From positions 1-64,000 of the forward strand of contig DATMAU010000023.1 of the NCBI GenBank assembly GCA_035559775.1: a stretch of DNA of 64,000 nt, given 5' to 3'. A program made the translations under genes and the position numbers. Under the pieces are notes generated by a model. That model was not told where the DNA came from and made no database searches. It saw only the letters and a program-made list of their open reading frames with translations. This DNA is from AG1 sp035559775. GTDB lineage: Archaea > Thermoproteota > Thermoprotei_A > Sulfolobales > AG1. Shown piece by piece: positions 8,351 to 17,260 of the stretch; the first letter of the stretch is position 1, and every line of letters begins with the position of its first letter.

Positions 8351-8971
8351 TCAGCGCAGTATGAATATCGAGAAACCCCTATAGAGTATGAGGGCAGCAA
8401 AAACCAGCATAACAGAGACGGAGAAGATCTTTATTGCCAGTGCAGCGACTCCCTTGCCATACATATACCCAGCCCTTATTGCTAAGGGAAATGTCATGAT
8501 CCATACCAATATGGCTATGAAAAGTCCCAGGATCGAACCAAAACCGAATAGATCCATGAAGGAAAGACCTGCTGAGAGCCACCAGAGGATCTGGTAAGGG
8601 TTGGTCATGCCGAGAGCCAGTGCTGATAGAAATGAGACTAGCGAGCCGACCTTATTATCCCTACCTGTTCTGTTTGTATTGTTATCAATCCTAGCCCTTA
8701 GGATCCATAGGGCTAATATGATCATATAGACACCCCCCGCTAGATATACAGGCACGAGGGATAGGCTCTTTATAAAGCCATAAGCCGTGTATGTGAGGAT
8801 CATGAAGATCAGGTCTGCCGTCATAGCCCCAAGACCCGTTAGAAAGCCCTCTCTATACGAATAGAGAGACCTGCTAGCAATGAGGGCGTTCATAGGACCG
8901 GGTGGGATGGCCAGTGAGAAGCCGTATAGAAGACCTGATACAAACCCGAACAGGGGATCGGTTAGGGGCAT
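8351..8971 (-). CDS. LysE/RhtB family amino-acid exporter-like membrane protein
   Basis: 206 residues with about six hydrophobic segments. The N-terminal GFVSGLLYGFSLAIPPGPMNA motif, with PPGP, is the hallmark of LysE-type translocators, and the SALALGMTNPYQILWW segment in mid-protein matches the second repeat. Family members export basic amino acids, homoserine lactones or related small molecules; the substrate here is unknown. Its start abuts the tnpB element (stop of tnpB at 8978), so its upstream promoter region has been displaced or replaced by the insertion. Confidence 0.85.
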   Translation of the reverse strand: MPLTDPLFGFVSGLLYGFSLAIPPGPMNALIASRSLYSYREGFLTGLGAMTADLIFMILTYTAYGFIKSLSLVPVYLAGGVYMIILALWILRARIDNNTNRTGRDNKVGSLVSFLSALALGMTNPYQILWWLSAGLSFMDLFGFGSILGLFIAILVWIMTFPLAIRAGYMYGKGVAALAIKIFSVSVMLVFAALILYRGFSIFILR

Positions 8972-8977
8972 CTATAA

Positions 8978-10378
8978 TCACCCGCTATGCTCCATCCTAG
9001 ATAGCATCACCGTTTGTCCCTGGATGTTCATTCCAATCATTTTATATTCATTCATGGTCTCATCCAGGGACTTCAACCTCGCCCACAGGGATCTCTTTAT
9101 CCCTATGGGTTCATGGGCTGCCGTCGAGCCAAACGGCACGTGGCTCCCATCTAGGTTTAAGAGATCATCCCCTGGATGGCTTGGAGCGCTGCTCCCATCA
9201 CCACCCAGGGCTTTGAATAATAGATTATAACATGCTGCGACATCTCTATGCCATTTCTCCTTGCCAGTGGAGCATACACCTATTCTTGAGCCATTATATT
9301 TTATTTCTGATCTATGTATTGGGCATTGTTTCGATGTATTCCTAGGATTAATATAGATTACTGGTACACCATATTCTTTAGCCTTCTCCTCAATAGCTCT
9401 CTGAATGCCTTTAAACGCTGCTTGGAAGATCCTGTGTCTTAGCTGTTCATCTTTTATTCTTGAGATCATGTTATCAGCGGGCTTATCTCCAAGATCCTCG
9501 AGGACAACTCCATATCCATGTTTAACAGCCTCTCTAACTATTATGTTTGCTACCTTCCACCTAGTATCCTCTTTCCTCTCTTCCTCCCTAAGCTTCCTCA
9601 AGATCTTCCTCTTCATGCGGCACCTAACATTGCGGATCTTATCGTATTTCTTCTGAATCCTCTTCCTCCTATAGTAATAGCCGAGTGTTATTCTCTCAAT
9701 ATTTGTTTCTAGTAGATATGCTTTTCTGTTTATAAGTACTGCTACATTGTTCTCATTGACATCCACAGCTATATAGCCACTAGGCTTGTATAACCTAACA
9801 TCCTTTCTAAAAGTGAGATAGGCTATTAATCTTCTTTCTTTCTTATCAATCTTTATCCTTGCCTCGGATGCTAGCTTCCAGCCAGAGTTAAAGTATCTAT
9901 ATAACTGCTTGTGAGGAATCAGATCTACCTTGATCAATCCTCTATGCGTTGATATAGCTATCCTTGTTAAGCCCTCAAACCTCCATAGGTGGTCGTCAAG
10001 CCATATTGAGATCCTCTTAACACTCGGGTACTCCTTATTAGTTGATCCCTCTTTCTTTAGTTTTATGAAGCTCTTAACCCTCGTGGATGCATCCTGACAA
10101 GCCGTATGAACATAGTGTGATGGTAAATGTGGATAGAGGTTACGCATCTCCCTATATTTTAAAGCCTTAAGCTTTGTGAATGATGCTATCTTCTCTCTAG
10201 CAGAGTATATTACTAGCTGCTCAACAGTATTCCTATACATACCCTCAAGCTCAACAAAAACCCTGAACAGCTTCTTAGAAATCCTCTCAGACCTAACAAT
10301 AACAGTCCTCGTAACAATCAAAGCGTCTTCTTCGTCATTAGTAAGCGCTAGGGATGCTTGTGGGAAGCAGCCCACCAA
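8978..10378 (-). CDS. tnpB: TnpB RNA-guided nuclease of an IS200/IS605-type element
   Basis: 466 residues. The RuvC-like catalytic acids are visible as Asp206 (GYIAVDVNE), Glu294 (GVVLEDLGD) and Asp379 (WHRDVAACYN). The zinc finger is of the variant type QCPIH...GVCSTG, with Cys352, His355 and Cys369, so the usual four-Cys finger is not intact. In studied relatives TnpB cuts DNA guided by an omega-RNA made from the 3' end of its own gene. The C-terminal tail (about 390-456, including LDGSHVPFGSTAAHEP) is encoded by the part conserved as RNA-like sequence in two other loci here. The last ten or so residues come from flanking DNA beyond the element end. No tnpA is present. An intact nuclease is likely; activity is not shown. 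Confidence 0.93.
   Translation of the reverse strand: MVGCFPQASLALTNDEEDALIVTRTVIVRSERISKKLFRVFVELEGMYRNTVEQLVIYSAREKIASFTKLKALKYREMRNLYPHLPSHYVHTACQDASTRVKSFIKLKKEGSTNKEYPSVKRISIWLDDHLWRFEGLTRIAISTHRGLIKVDLIPHKQLYRYFNSGWKLASEARIKIDKKERRLIAYLTFRKDVRLYKPSGYIAVDVNENNVAVLINRKAYLLETNIERITLGYYYRRKRIQKKYDKIRNVRCRMKRKILRKLREEERKEDTRWKVANIIVREAVKHGYGVVLEDLGDKPADNMISRIKDEQLRHRIFQAAFKGIQRAIEEKAKEYGVPVIYINPRNTSKQCPIHRSEIKYNGSRIGVCSTGKEKWHRDVAACYNLLFKALGGDGSSAPSHPGDDLLNLDGSHVPFGSTAAHEPIGIKRSLWARLKSLDETMNEYKMIGMNIQGQTVMLSRMEHSG
9010..9200 (-). ncRNA. Predicted omega-RNA (TnpB guide RNA) overlapping the 3' end of tnpB
   Basis: This stretch is conserved as nucleotide sequence in the solo copies at 48527-48730 and, in part, 56948-57084, although those no longer encode a nuclease. 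It includes GAGCC...GGCTC and an 11-bp stem at 9082-9109 that is still largely paired in the other two copies despite base changes. Known TnpB guide RNAs occupy this position, with the guide read from the DNA just outside the element (here leftward of 9010). The exact 5' end is unknown. Confidence 0.65.
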
Positions 10379-10518
10379 AACATGCTTATCAAGAACCTTA
10401 TAAACTTTCCCCTATAGCATCGATAGAGAAACAGCCCATTAGATATACTGCCTCTAATACCCATAAAAATTTCCAAAATCTATCAATTACCCCTATGGAT
10501 ATCAAAAAGAAAACAGCC
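9010..10518 (-). mobile_element. tnpB-only IS200/IS605-type element
   Basis: The ends are set by comparison with the deleted copy at 48527-48876. The 3' (guide-RNA) end is the motif TCCAGGGACAAACGG on the minus strand, at 9010-9024. The 5' end is about 10518, marked by ATCAAAAAGAAAACAGCCC at 10501-10519 read on the plus strand. About 140 bases upstream of tnpB are non-coding and carry two or three GAAACAGCCC-like motifs. The element sits between the stop of an ATPase gene (10523) and the LysE-type gene (start 8971). No terminal inverted repeats are expected for this family and none are seen. Confidence 0.85.
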
Positions 10519-10522
10519 CTTC

Positions 10523-11812
10523 TTAGCCCTTCTTAGCCTCTCTCAGCACGTCATCCACATCTACTGCTACCCCTTTCTTCTTAACAACGGCTCTTAATGC
10601 ATAGTAATGGGCGGGTATTTGGAAAGAATATCTCATACCTATCCAGGGCTCCGCAGGGATCTTGGAGAGCCTTGTCATAGCAATATGCATAGGTATGAGT
10701 ATATCCCTCTTTACTAGGTAATACACAGCCCAGCTATTGCCTAGATTATCAAGATCATCAACAATCCTGCTTATCTCGGGCAAGGCTTTATCCATACTAC
10801 CATACCTTCTTATATAACGGATCATTGCTTTCCTAAGGCTCCTTATCACCACAAGCTCCACCCACCTCTCAAGCCCGAGGGTCTTTATCTTTATAAGAGC
10901 CCTAGGATTCCCCCCAGCAAGCTTCCATAGAAGATCTCTATCAAGATCTATGCCCAGCTGGTCTGCAAGAGTGTCAGAGGCTTCTCTAGGGAGATTCCAG
11001 ATCAGGGACCAAGTGATACCGAGATCCGTATCACTAGCAATACTCCTCCAAACCTCCCTAACAAGGGCACTGCCAACTATGATTATAAGGGATATACCTC
11101 TACCACCTCCCTCGATATGCGTCCTATGATCACGCTCTATGATCCTGTAGAGCCTCTCAAGCCTCTTTCTAAATAGCTTTATATCTCTGAGAGTGTTCAC
11201 CCTAATGCTGTCTAGGATAATGACCACATCTCTCTTACCACCACTATATTTCCTAGCTATATAGCCTGACAATATATTGATAAGATCGAGCACCCGTATA
11301 GAGCCAATAACCCTCCCATAGCGATCCACATCGAAGCCAAACCACCTACCAGCCTCCCTAACAAGGGCTAGCAAACCACCCGAGGCTAGGATCTCCCTGG
11401 CCCCCAAACTACCCTCCCCAGAGCCGACAAACACGATATCAGGGCCGAGGCCCAAGCCCACCATAGACCCCATCAAAACCCTGAAGAGAGTAGTTTTCCC
11501 ACAACCCCGCGGACCGTAGAGCACAGTCACATAGCCCGGGAACACTGGGGCCCTGCTAAAAACCCTGGACACCTCTACCCCCCTATCTGTGAACATAACA
11601 CCTTCTTCAAACCCTTCCACAGTGATCCTCTGCCTCTCCATATGCTCAAGCACCATGTTAACCGAGGCTCCAACCATGCCGAGCACTTCTATATTCACAT
11701 AACAGTCATAAGGAATATTAATCCCAATAAACGCCGGGTTCTCACAAGGATCCGCAGTATGGGTAATCAAAGAAAAACCATAGGGAAGGTCTAGATCTAT
11801 AAACCTAGACAC
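10523..11812 (-). CDS. Archaeal P-loop ATPase (STAND/AAA-like) with N-terminal extension
   Basis: 429 residues. Walker A is GPRGCGKTTLF (about residues 99-109) and a Walker B-like strand is DVVIILDSIRV. The later LWKLAGGNPRALIK segment and the C-terminal Arg-rich helices are typical of crenarchaeal ATPases of the PF01637-like group. About 95 residues precede the P-loop, unlike the paralogue at 27228-28310 where the loop begins near residue 24. The role of these ATPases is generally unknown. Only 56 bases separate it from the divergent ABC exporter operon. The stop codon lies within five bases of the tnpB element end. Confidence 0.75.
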   Translation of the reverse strand: MSRFIDLDLPYGFSLITHTADPCENPAFIGINIPYDCYVNIEVLGMVGASVNMVLEHMERQRITVEGFEEGVMFTDRGVEVSRVFSRAPVFPGYVTVLYGPRGCGKTTLFRVLMGSMVGLGLGPDIVFVGSGEGSLGAREILASGGLLALVREAGRWFGFDVDRYGRVIGSIRVLDLINILSGYIARKYSGGKRDVVIILDSIRVNTLRDIKLFRKRLERLYRIIERDHRTHIEGGGRGISLIIIVGSALVREVWRSIASDTDLGITWSLIWNLPREASDTLADQLGIDLDRDLLWKLAGGNPRALIKIKTLGLERWVELVVIRSLRKAMIRYIRRYGSMDKALPEISRIVDDLDNLGNSWAVYYLVKRDILIPMHIAMTRLSKIPAEPWIGMRYSFQIPAHYYALRAVVKKKGVAVDVDDVLREAKKG

Positions 11813-11868
11813 TATGGGTATTGAAAAGATGTACAGCCTAAAGCTTTGTTTTTAAGAACGTATGTGTA

Positions 11869-12861
11869 TTGAATATGATAGATACCATGACAAGCAAAGC
11901 CGTTGAAGCCCATGATCTTGTTAAGAGGTATGTTACCAAGAAGAGGAGAGGCCTATTCGGAGGAGAAAAGATATATATAGATGCGCTGAGAGGGATTAGC
12001 TTCTCATTCAATAAAGGCTCCGTGTTCGGCCTCCTAGGCCCCAACGGGGCCGGGAAAACAACCACGGTGAAAATCCTTGCCACAGTGCTCATACCAGACT
12101 CTGGGGATGCATATATAGGTGGCTACTCCGTCACCAAGGAGCCGGGGAGGGTTAGAGAGAACCTTGGAGTAGTGTTCTCTGTAGACAAGGGCTTCTATGG
12201 GAGGTTGACAGGGTTTGAGAACCTGGTGTACTATGGCATGCTCTATGGCATGAGTAGGAGTGATGCTTCCAGGAAAGCTACTGAGCTGCTCGAGCTTGTG
12301 GATCTCAGCGACTCTAGGCATAGACTGTATGAGGAGTATAGCTTGGGGATGAGGGCGAGGCTAGCGGTAGCCAAGGCCCTTATACATGATCCCGATGTTG
12401 TTATACTTGACGAACCTACAATAGGCCTCGACCCGGTCTCGTCGAGAAAGATCAGGGATGTGCTTTTAAGATTAGCTAGGAGTGGAAGATCCGTAATGAT
12501 CACGACCCATAACATGTGGGAGGCAGAGATCATGTGCGATAGAGTAGCTATAATCTATAGAGGCAAGATAGCAGTTGAGGGAAGACCTGAAGATCTAAAG
12601 GCGAGACTGAATGGAAGGAGATATATAGAGATTGAGCTATTAGAAAACCCCCGGGGATCTCTAAACGGTGCAGAGGTTATTATGAGCAGTGGGAACACAT
12701 ATATAGCCAGGATCGAGGCTGGAGCAGATATAGCTAGATCCCTCGAGGAGATCCTCAAGCAGGCTAAGGAGAAAGGGTTGAAGGTGGCTTCGATCAGGAT
12801 CAAGGAGCCAAGCCTAGAGGATGTGTTCGTAGAGGTGGTTGGGGATTCGTCGAAGATCTAG
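11869..12861 (+). CDS. ABC-2 type exporter, ATP-binding subunit
   Basis: 330 residues. The nucleotide-binding domain is complete: Walker A GPNGAGKTT, Q-loop in LGVVFSVDKGF, signature YSLGMRARL (the SLGM variant usual in DrrA-type exporters), Walker B VVILDEPT and switch His in ITTHNMWEAE. A C-terminal extension follows, as in drug/polysaccharide-export ATPases. The frame opens with TTG; ATG codons at 11875 and 11887 are equally plausible starts. It overlaps the next permease gene, so the three genes form an operon for export of an unknown compound. Confidence 0.9.
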   Translation: MNMIDTMTSKAVEAHDLVKRYVTKKRRGLFGGEKIYIDALRGISFSFNKGSVFGLLGPNGAGKTTTVKILATVLIPDSGDAYIGGYSVTKEPGRVRENLGVVFSVDKGFYGRLTGFENLVYYGMLYGMSRSDASRKATELLELVDLSDSRHRLYEEYSLGMRARLAVAKALIHDPDVVILDEPTIGLDPVSSRKIRDVLLRLARSGRSVMITTHNMWEAEIMCDRVAIIYRGKIAVEGRPEDLKARLNGRRYIEIELLENPRGSLNGAEVIMSSGNTYIARIEAGADIARSLEEILKQAKEKGLKVASIRIKEPSLEDVFVEVVGDSSKI

Positions 12862-13654
12862 GCTGAGCCCTATAATAGCCGTGGTTGAGGCTGAGGTCAA
12901 GGAATTCATACTCAGGGACATGGTATCGATATTAGCCGTGGTTGGGTTAACATACCTCTTTATAGCCCTGATAGCCCTAGCCGGCCTCGCGATAGGGAGA
13001 GACCCGAGCGGGTTTAGAGCGATAACGGGGTATAGCGACCCGCTCTCATACCAATCCATAGGGGCCTCTATAGTGATTATAAGCATGATCATTATCTCCT
13101 CTATGGGGCAGTATATAAACTCAGCCACGATTAGCGGGAGGCTTGAATCATTACTAGCAGCCCCCATAAAGATCTCGGCTGTCGTCATTGCGACAAGCAT
13201 ACCCATGATAGTATTCGGCTTGATCACATTCACACTATCATCCATACCAATAGTATATAGGGCTGTCTCAAGCTATGGCTTCCACATGGTCCTGGTAGCC
13301 ACAGCCATACTGGGGCTTGGCATGATACCTATCTTTGTGCTAGGGCTCCTAATCTCGCTAGCCATAGCGAGGATGGGCTCTCCAATAGTGCTCAACCTAG
13401 CCCAGGCTGTTATATTCACATTCTCAGGCTCTCTATACCCAGTAACCATACTGCCAGAGATCCTGGAGCTTGTCTCAAAATCCCTCCCGATCACATATAT
13501 AGCCGATTCCCTCAGATCCCTCCTCGTAGCAGGGAACCCGGACCTTGGGGGGATCCCGACCCTACTGCTCATAACGATCGCCTATGGATCTATCGGTGGT
13601 TTTCTATATAGAAGATTCTCAAGGGCTCTGAGATCGGGTGGCGCTCTTGCCTAG
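12839..13654 (+). CDS. ABC-2 type exporter permease 1
   Basis: 271 residues with about six hydrophobic helices and the layout of ABC-2 permeases, including the central ISGRLESLLAAPIKISAVV coupling-type segment and AQAVIFTFSGSLYPVTILP in the second half. The TTG start overlaps the ATPase gene by 23 bases; a GTG at 12881 is an alternative. It would form the membrane channel with the following permease. Substrate unknown. Confidence 0.85.
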   Translation: MGIRRRSRLSPIIAVVEAEVKEFILRDMVSILAVVGLTYLFIALIALAGLAIGRDPSGFRAITGYSDPLSYQSIGASIVIISMIIISSMGQYINSATISGRLESLLAAPIKISAVVIATSIPMIVFGLITFTLSSIPIVYRAVSSYGFHMVLVATAILGLGMIPIFVLGLLISLAIARMGSPIVLNLAQAVIFTFSGSLYPVTILPEILELVSKSLPITYIADSLRSLLVAGNPDLGGIPTLLLITIAYGSIGGFLYRRFSRALRSGGALA

Positions 13655-14447
13655 AAACCTCAGCAACCCAGTCCTCACAATAGTGTTGGCGGAGATCTGG
13701 AGGACTATCAGGATAAACTTCAGGGGCTTCGACGCAGTCGTAGAGGTTGTATCATCAGTAATATTCATACTAGGCATAACCCTCACAATAGCGGTGCAAA
13801 ACCCCTCGATATTGAAAGACCCACACGGGGTCAGCGGCATCTCCTGGGGAGTCATAGTGTTCATAATGATCTCAGATAAGCTTTGGATCTTAGGGCACAG
13901 CCTGGACCGTGAGAAGAGGAACAAGATCCTCGAGAATATACTTGCAACCAACACGCCCATGTGGATCCATACACTCCTCCAGACGCCGGCAGCAATGATA
14001 TGGACCCTGGCATCGCTAGCCATAGCATCTCTCACGGTGTTCCCCATGCTGGGTGTAAACCCAGTACCAGCGGATCCTGTGGTATTCATAGCAGGCTACG
14101 TGTTATCGGAAACCATGGCCTCGGGGATCGCCCTCATATACAGCATTGCTGCTATGATAATGAGAAGACCATGGATAGCAACTAACGTACTCCAATTCGT
14201 ACTCCCAGTAGTATCGGGAATGATCCCTTACAGCTATGCTCCCCAATACCTCAGAGAAATCATGCTCATAAACCCCCTCTCATACCCTATAGAGCTGCTG
14301 AGGAGAGGGGCTACAGGGATCGATTATATGCCTGTAGATCCTCTCCACACGATCGTGTATTCACTAGCAGGGATTGCTGCTATATATATTATAGCGATAG
14401 TCTTCACAAACCATATAACACAGAGGCTCAGAAGAACCTCTATGTAG
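13638..14447 (+). CDS. ABC-2 type exporter permease 2
   Basis: 269 residues, six hydrophobic segments, with EKRNKILENILATNTPMWIH as the cytoplasmic coupling region and LMLINPLSYPIE-like sequence near the end (EIMLINPLSYPIELLRRG), a recurring motif of ABC-2 permeases. The GTG start overlaps the previous gene by 17 bases. It probably pairs with permease 1 as a heterodimer served by the single ATPase. Confidence 0.85.
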   Translation: MALLPRNLSNPVLTIVLAEIWRTIRINFRGFDAVVEVVSSVIFILGITLTIAVQNPSILKDPHGVSGISWGVIVFIMISDKLWILGHSLDREKRNKILENILATNTPMWIHTLLQTPAAMIWTLASLAIASLTVFPMLGVNPVPADPVVFIAGYVLSETMASGIALIYSIAAMIMRRPWIATNVLQFVLPVVSGMIPYSYAPQYLREIMLINPLSYPIELLRRGATGIDYMPVDPLHTIVYSLAGIAAIYIIAIVFTNHITQRLRRTSM

Positions 14448-14469
14448 TTAAAAACCAGTATACCAACTA

Positions 14470-15027
14470 CTAGACCCTCTTTCTAGCGAAAAGCTTGGTA
14501 GGAGCAACTCTATAGAAAACCCTGCCAGCGCTGTGGAGGAGCAGGTTAGCCTTGCTAAGATCTAAACCCCACTCATCAGCAATACCTTCGAGAACCCTTA
14601 CCAAGAGGATCTCGAAGATATAGAGCATAACCTCGCCTACTTGATATTTGCTCATCACCCTGCCTTCGAGGATTGCTAGAGAACCGTGGATCCCTGGCGG
14701 TTTGATCTTAACGCTTGGCACTAGCTCTACCGAGAACTTATCAACCTTATCCACAGATCTTCCTGATACAGAGCCTAGATCATATACCAACTGGATCTGT
14801 GTGTCGCTAGCAACATTTATAGTAGCCTCGCTATGATACTCTAGACACTCATAAGTATATGTAGTCCTATCAACAGCAATAGCAACCGTGGGTGGCTCCT
14901 CACTCACAGGAGTATTCCAGCTAGCTGGCATTAGATTCACTCTCCCGTTCTTGCAAAGAGTCCCCAGAACCACCGTTGGTCTTGGATGGAGAGGTCTGTA
15001 AAACTTCCCCTTATACTCGATATACAT
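14470..15027 (-). CDS. Flavin reductase-fold protein (flavoredoxin-like)
   Basis: 185 residues. RPTVVLGTLCKNGRVNLMPA then EEPPTVAIAVDRTTYTYECL follow the FMN-binding split-barrel pattern of flavoredoxin-type proteins (family PF01613), and GHGSLAILEGR-like sequence (GIHGSLAILEGRVMSKYQVG) is the usual third core strand. It would carry FMN and act in electron transfer or flavin reduction. It converges with the exporter operon 22 bases away and lies just upstream of nothing related, so its partner is unknown. Confidence 0.75.
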   Translation of the reverse strand: MYIEYKGKFYRPLHPRPTVVLGTLCKNGRVNLMPASWNTPVSEEPPTVAIAVDRTTYTYECLEYHSEATINVASDTQIQLVYDLGSVSGRSVDKVDKFSVELVPSVKIKPPGIHGSLAILEGRVMSKYQVGEVMLYIFEILLVRVLEGIADEWGLDLSKANLLLHSAGRVFYRVAPTKLFARKRV

Positions 15028-15068
15028 TCACAACACCGTGTTTTTCTCCACAACACAGGGGTATAAGC

Positions 15069-16175
15069 CTATCTAGGAGATCCTCTCTGTATATAGGTTC
15101 CAAGGATCCCTAGGATCTCTTCTGAGAGTTCCTTGAGATCCTCTATAGATATGTTACCCATAGTCCCTATCCTTACCAGCCTCTCCCTGTCCTCGCCAAG
15201 GCCTGGGGCTATAATATATCCCTTCTTCTCCAGCATATCCACTAACAGACTCGCGCTAAGATCCTTGCTATTTATTTTGAACACAGCCACAGTGTTAGAT
15301 CTATGGTCTTGAGAACCTATCAAGGGGCTTATAGCCTCGTTATCAAGCCTTCTGTAGAGTATCGATGCTCTCTCCCTATGGATCTCGATGCTCTTCTCAA
15401 CACCGATCCTCAAGATCCTGTCTAAAGCACCATCAAGAGCATACATAACATTTATAGCTGGTGTGAAGGGTGTCGAACCCCTAGCTATGCTTTCAACATA
15501 CATTGATAGATCTAGATATCTTGGTGGAGGATGCTCCCTAGAGATCCTAGCCACATGATCAACCATATCCTCGGGAAGCATTACAAAAGACACGCCTGGA
15601 AGCGAGCCTAGAGCCTTGTGGGGGCATGAGGCTATAGCCCCAAGACCCCTCCTATATACTAGCTCTTCACCCCCGAGAGATGATACAGCATCGACAAGAA
15701 CCCTAGCACCAAGTGGTTCCACTAACTCCGCAAGGGCCCTCAGTTCTTGAAGCCTATGCCCCTTGCTCGTCTCGACATGAGCTACAGCCACCCAGCTTAT
15801 CTTTTCTCGGAAAATGAGATCCTCTGTTAAACCGAGATCTATGGGCTCTCCAGGGCTTCTTCTCATAACAATCACCCTAGCACCTCTTCTACTAGCACTC
15901 TCGGCAAGCCTATCGCCAAACATGCCGTAGCTTATAACAAGCACACTATCTCCTGGAGCAACAATACTATAGATCATAGCCTCTGTAGCCAGAGTCCCAC
16001 TCCCACTCAGAAGTACAGAAACCCCATCGAGCCTTACAAGCTTTGAGAGCTTCTCCGAAACACTTGTTAAGAGCCTCTTAAACTCCACAGACCTATGGCT
16101 TATCATGGGTCTCTGTAGAGCTTCTAAAGCCTCTCTATAGGGCTCGACAGGCCCTGGTGTGAAGATCCTCTGCAT
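15069..16175 (-). CDS. Class V aminotransferase (serine/phosphoserine/alanine-glyoxylate type)
   Basis: About 368 residues from the ATG at 16175; the frame also opens with a TTG at 16184, but the GGAGG ribosome binding site in the end of serA is correctly spaced only for the ATG. It begins MQRIFTPGPVEPYREALEAL, the class V pattern, and the pyridoxal phosphate Lys is in SCPHKALGSLPG. It follows and abuts a phosphoglycerate dehydrogenase gene. That coupling suggests it acts as the transaminase step of serine synthesis, as class V enzymes do in other archaea, though alanine-glyoxylate activity is also possible. Confidence 0.85.
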   Translation of the reverse strand: MQRIFTPGPVEPYREALEALQRPMISHRSVEFKRLLTSVSEKLSKLVRLDGVSVLLSGSGTLATEAMIYSIVAPGDSVLVISYGMFGDRLAESASRRGARVIVMRRSPGEPIDLGLTEDLIFREKISWVAVAHVETSKGHRLQELRALAELVEPLGARVLVDAVSSLGGEELVYRRGLGAIASCPHKALGSLPGVSFVMLPEDMVDHVARISREHPPPRYLDLSMYVESIARGSTPFTPAINVMYALDGALDRILRIGVEKSIEIHRERASILYRRLDNEAISPLIGSQDHRSNTVAVFKINSKDLSASLLVDMLEKKGYIIAPGLGEDRERLVRIGTMGNISIEDLKELSEEILGILGTYIQRGSPR

Positions 16176-16176
16176 T

Positions 16177-17121
16177 CTAACCAAACCTCCTAAGTATCTC
16201 GTTAAGAGCTATTAAGGCTCCTCTCTCCTGGGCCTCGTGTGTCTGGAACCCTATATGGGGTGTGGGGATCACTCTTGGATGTCTGATAAGGATCTCTTCA
16301 ACGCTCCCTTTCTCTGGAGGCTCTCTCTCAAACACGTCTAGAGCTGCACAGCTAACCCTACCGCTCTCCAGAGCCTCTAAAAGAGCCTCGGGATCTATAA
16401 CCCCTCCTCTTGAAGTGTTTATAAACACACAGCCCTTCTTAAGCATAGAGAACTCTCTTTTTGAGAACATCTTCCTAGTAGTATTGTTGAGGGGTACGTG
16501 GAGTGAGATGTAGTCGCATAGGGGTAGCATGGAGTAAAGATCTCTATAGAGTGTAACGCCAAGTTTAGAGGCCTTGTCACTCAGATCCAGGATATCGTTT
16601 GCAACAACATTCATTCCCAGGGCTCTTGCTAGCTGTGCTACTCTAGATCCTATCCTCCCAAGCCCAACTATGCATAGTGTCTTCCCATAGAGCTCTGAAC
16701 CTATTGGTCTCTCCCACAAGCCCCTCTTAACTTTATCAACAACCTCGTAGAGGTTGCGTGCACACATGATCATCAAGCCCAGCGTGAGCTCAGCAGTAGA
16801 TATTATAGGAGCCTCGGGCGTGTTGATAACCTCTATACCTCTTTTAGAGGCCTCATCCAGGTCTATGTTATCAAGCCCGATCCCGACTCTTACTATAAGT
16901 CTCAGTCTACCGGCTTTCTCAAGCATCTCTCCTCCAATTCTATGCCTGCTCCTAACTATAAGGATCTCGTAGTTTTCAAGGGTATTTACAAGATCTCTAT
17001 ACTCGATCCCGGGTTTGTAGGCAACATCAAAGCCTTTCTCGATAAGACCCTCTACAAGGGTTTTTGAAACCATATCTGCTATGAGAACCCTAGCCTTCTT
17101 CTCGACGACAAACGAAACCAC
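16177..17121 (-). CDS. serA: D-3-phosphoglycerate dehydrogenase-type 2-hydroxyacid dehydrogenase
   Basis: 314 residues, the short SerA form without ACT domain. The NAD-binding GLGRIGSRVAQLARALGM motif and the catalytic Arg/Glu/His set (NTSRGGVIDPEAL, EPPEKG, TPHIGFQT) are present. It oxidises 3-phosphoglycerate to phosphohydroxypyruvate. The GTG start sits about 30 bases after a TATA-like ATTTATAAG, which fits a leaderless transcript. It runs into the class V aminotransferase gene with almost no gap, forming a likely two-gene serine operon; no phosphoserine phosphatase gene is seen beside it. Confidence 0.88.
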   Translation of the reverse strand: MVSFVVEKKARVLIADMVSKTLVEGLIEKGFDVAYKPGIEYRDLVNTLENYEILIVRSRHRIGGEMLEKAGRLRLIVRVGIGLDNIDLDEASKRGIEVINTPEAPIISTAELTLGLMIMCARNLYEVVDKVKRGLWERPIGSELYGKTLCIVGLGRIGSRVAQLARALGMNVVANDILDLSDKASKLGVTLYRDLYSMLPLCDYISLHVPLNNTTRKMFSKREFSMLKKGCVFINTSRGGVIDPEALLEALESGRVSCAALDVFEREPPEKGSVEEILIRHPRVIPTPHIGFQTHEAQERGALIALNEILRRFG

Positions 17122-17260
17122 CGCAATAGCTATTGACTAACATACTTATAAATATTTCACCACACATAGTTTATCATCGAGCCTTGATTTCCTATAGAGT
17201 GGCTTCAGCTCTATCGCCGCTTTTATCCTCCATAGGGATCTAGATGCTGAGAGATAATAC

